From positions 434,001-498,000 of the forward strand of contig NZ_CP155569.1 in NCBI RefSeq assembly GCF_042984175.1: a stretch of 64,000 nucleotides of DNA, written 5' to 3'. The stretch's first letter is position 1. The number at the start of each line of letters is the position of its first letter. Of the stretch, positions 63,381 to 64,000 are shown piece after piece. Source of the stretch: Mycoplasma_N cavipharyngis. Its GTDB lineage: Bacteria > Bacillota_I > Bacilli_A > Mycoplasmatales > Mycoplasmoidaceae. The position numbers and the translations under genes are program-made. A model generated the notes under the pieces. The model was not told the origin of the DNA. It saw only the letters and a list, made by a program, of their open reading frames with translations, and did not search any database.

Positions 63381-64000
63381 ATGAAACAAATTAATTCCAA
63401 TCAAGAATCAAAAAAACCAGCCATTGTAATTAAAAATTTATATGTTAAATTTAATCAAAAAATCATTTTAGAAAACTTAAATTTAGAAATTTATGAAAAT
63501 AGTTTAACAAGTTTATTAGGTTCAAGTGGTGTTGGTAAAACTACTTTAATTAATGCTATGATTGGCTTATTAAAACCTCATCAAGGAACAGTTTCATACA
63601 CCAATCCTAGTTGAAAATCGAATTTAGGTTTTGTTTTTCAAGATGCTTTGTTATATGATGAAATTAGTGTTTATAAAAACATTTATTTATCAATTAAAAA
63701 TTCTTATGATTGAAACGCTAGTAAAAAACTAGCACTAATCAAAAATTTTTTTGATCAAAAAACAGCAAAACAAGATAGTAAAAATGATGATCAAAAATTA
63801 AATTATTTAAACAAAATTTATCAAAAATTAATCAATGCTTATAATAATTATCAACCATTAATGAAAATCAAATGATTGTTATTGTTACTAAAACTGAGTG
63901 TTTGAAGAGTTTGGGGAATAAAAGATTTAATTGATTTTGTACAAAAAATTAATTTAAAAAAATTTATTAAACAAGAAATTATTAATTTAGCTGAAAATTT
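63381..64000 (+). CDS. ABC transporter ATP-binding protein, 5' part (cut by window end)
   Basis: From ATG 63381 the frame is open to the window end (206 codons). Walker A is LLGSSGVGKTTLINAM near residue 48, and the Q-loop is LGFVFQDALLYDEISVYKNI. Between the Q-loop and the expected LSGGQ signature there are already more than 90 residues of extra, Lys/Asn-rich helix (KKLALIKNFFDQKTAK, LNYLNKIYQKLINAYNNY), so an insertion is present in the helical subdomain. MG467-type mycoplasma ATPases with FtsX-like permeases are a possible relative, from memory. The partner gene is outside the window. Confidence 0.85.

Noticed and set aside
1..64000. CRISPR arrays, insertion sequences, rRNA and oriC
   Set aside because: Looked for and not seen: no regularly spaced repeats, transposase motifs, rRNA-like GC-rich blocks or dnaA-box clusters.

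Overview
The window reads as a stretch of a Mollicutes (mycoplasma) chromosome. The DNA is very A+T-rich by eye. UGA is read as tryptophan throughout: nearly every long gene only makes sense if in-frame TGA codons are Trp, and TGG is rare. Genes are packed tightly, many ribosome-binding sites are weak or absent, and many genes are divided by simple hairpin-plus-U-run terminators. The gene set (HPr kinase, NADH oxidase, RNA polymerase delta, an ispE-like GHMP kinase, large lipoproteins, long coiled-coil proteins) fits the pneumoniae/penetrans side of the mycoplasmas. I cannot name the species from sequence alone.

Layout. 1-3.6 kb: end of a ROK sugar kinase, tRNA-Ser(GCT), tRNA-His(GTG), rplI, a TM2-domain membrane protein, tRNA-Thr(GGT), a small hypothetical gene and a tiny promoter-ORF-terminator unit. 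3.7-15.3 kb is the accessory part: two related membrane proteins flanking an MFS transporter, a large surface lipoprotein, then a run of three paralogous polytopic membrane proteins (A, B, D) and a signal-peptide protein (C). Three of those four genes are frameshifted at poly-T or poly-A runs. About 15.4 kb: a structured small-RNA candidate. 15.7-24.9 kb: gapA-pgk (lower glycolysis), an aldo/keto reductase, a Xaa-Pro aminopeptidase overlapping a cysteine-desulfurase-like aminotransferase, tuf, and nox. 25-26.5 kb: a split (two-gene) chromate transporter. 26.7-36.8 kb: pyrG-hisS-aspS-leuS, a YqaJ-type nuclease, a DHH phosphoesterase and a membrane protein. 37-41.2 kb: a giant lipoprotein behind the remains of another gene. 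41.2-49.7 kb: hinT, then a minus-strand block of a two-nuclease fusion protein (DUF2779 type) and fmt, tRNA-Leu(CAA) on plus, then rpoE, an HD phosphohydrolase, gltX and ispE on minus. 50-56.7 kb: dnaJ-grpE behind a CIRCE-like operator, then hprK-lgt-trxB-whiA. 57-62.8 kb: three adjacent genes ending in a 1381-residue coiled-coil/acidic protein, a plausible cytoskeletal or attachment module. The end has rpmB and the start of an ABC ATPase.

How the genes fit together. GapA and Pgk make NADH and ATP; Nox regenerates NAD+ with oxygen; HprK is the usual Firmicute-type carbon sensor kinase; TrxB keeps thiols reduced. Lgt attaches lipid to the lipoproteins encoded here. The tRNA genes, four tRNA synthetases, Fmt, EF-Tu, L9 and L28 serve translation. 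The leucyl-tRNA synthetase appears to lack a working CP1 editing domain, which would permit mistranslation.

The least explained parts are the 10.7-15.3 kb membrane-protein locus, the three small transcription units near 3.5, 10.4 and 15.4 kb, and the 57-62.8 kb coiled-coil cluster. No rRNA, insertion sequence, CRISPR array or chromosomal origin was seen.
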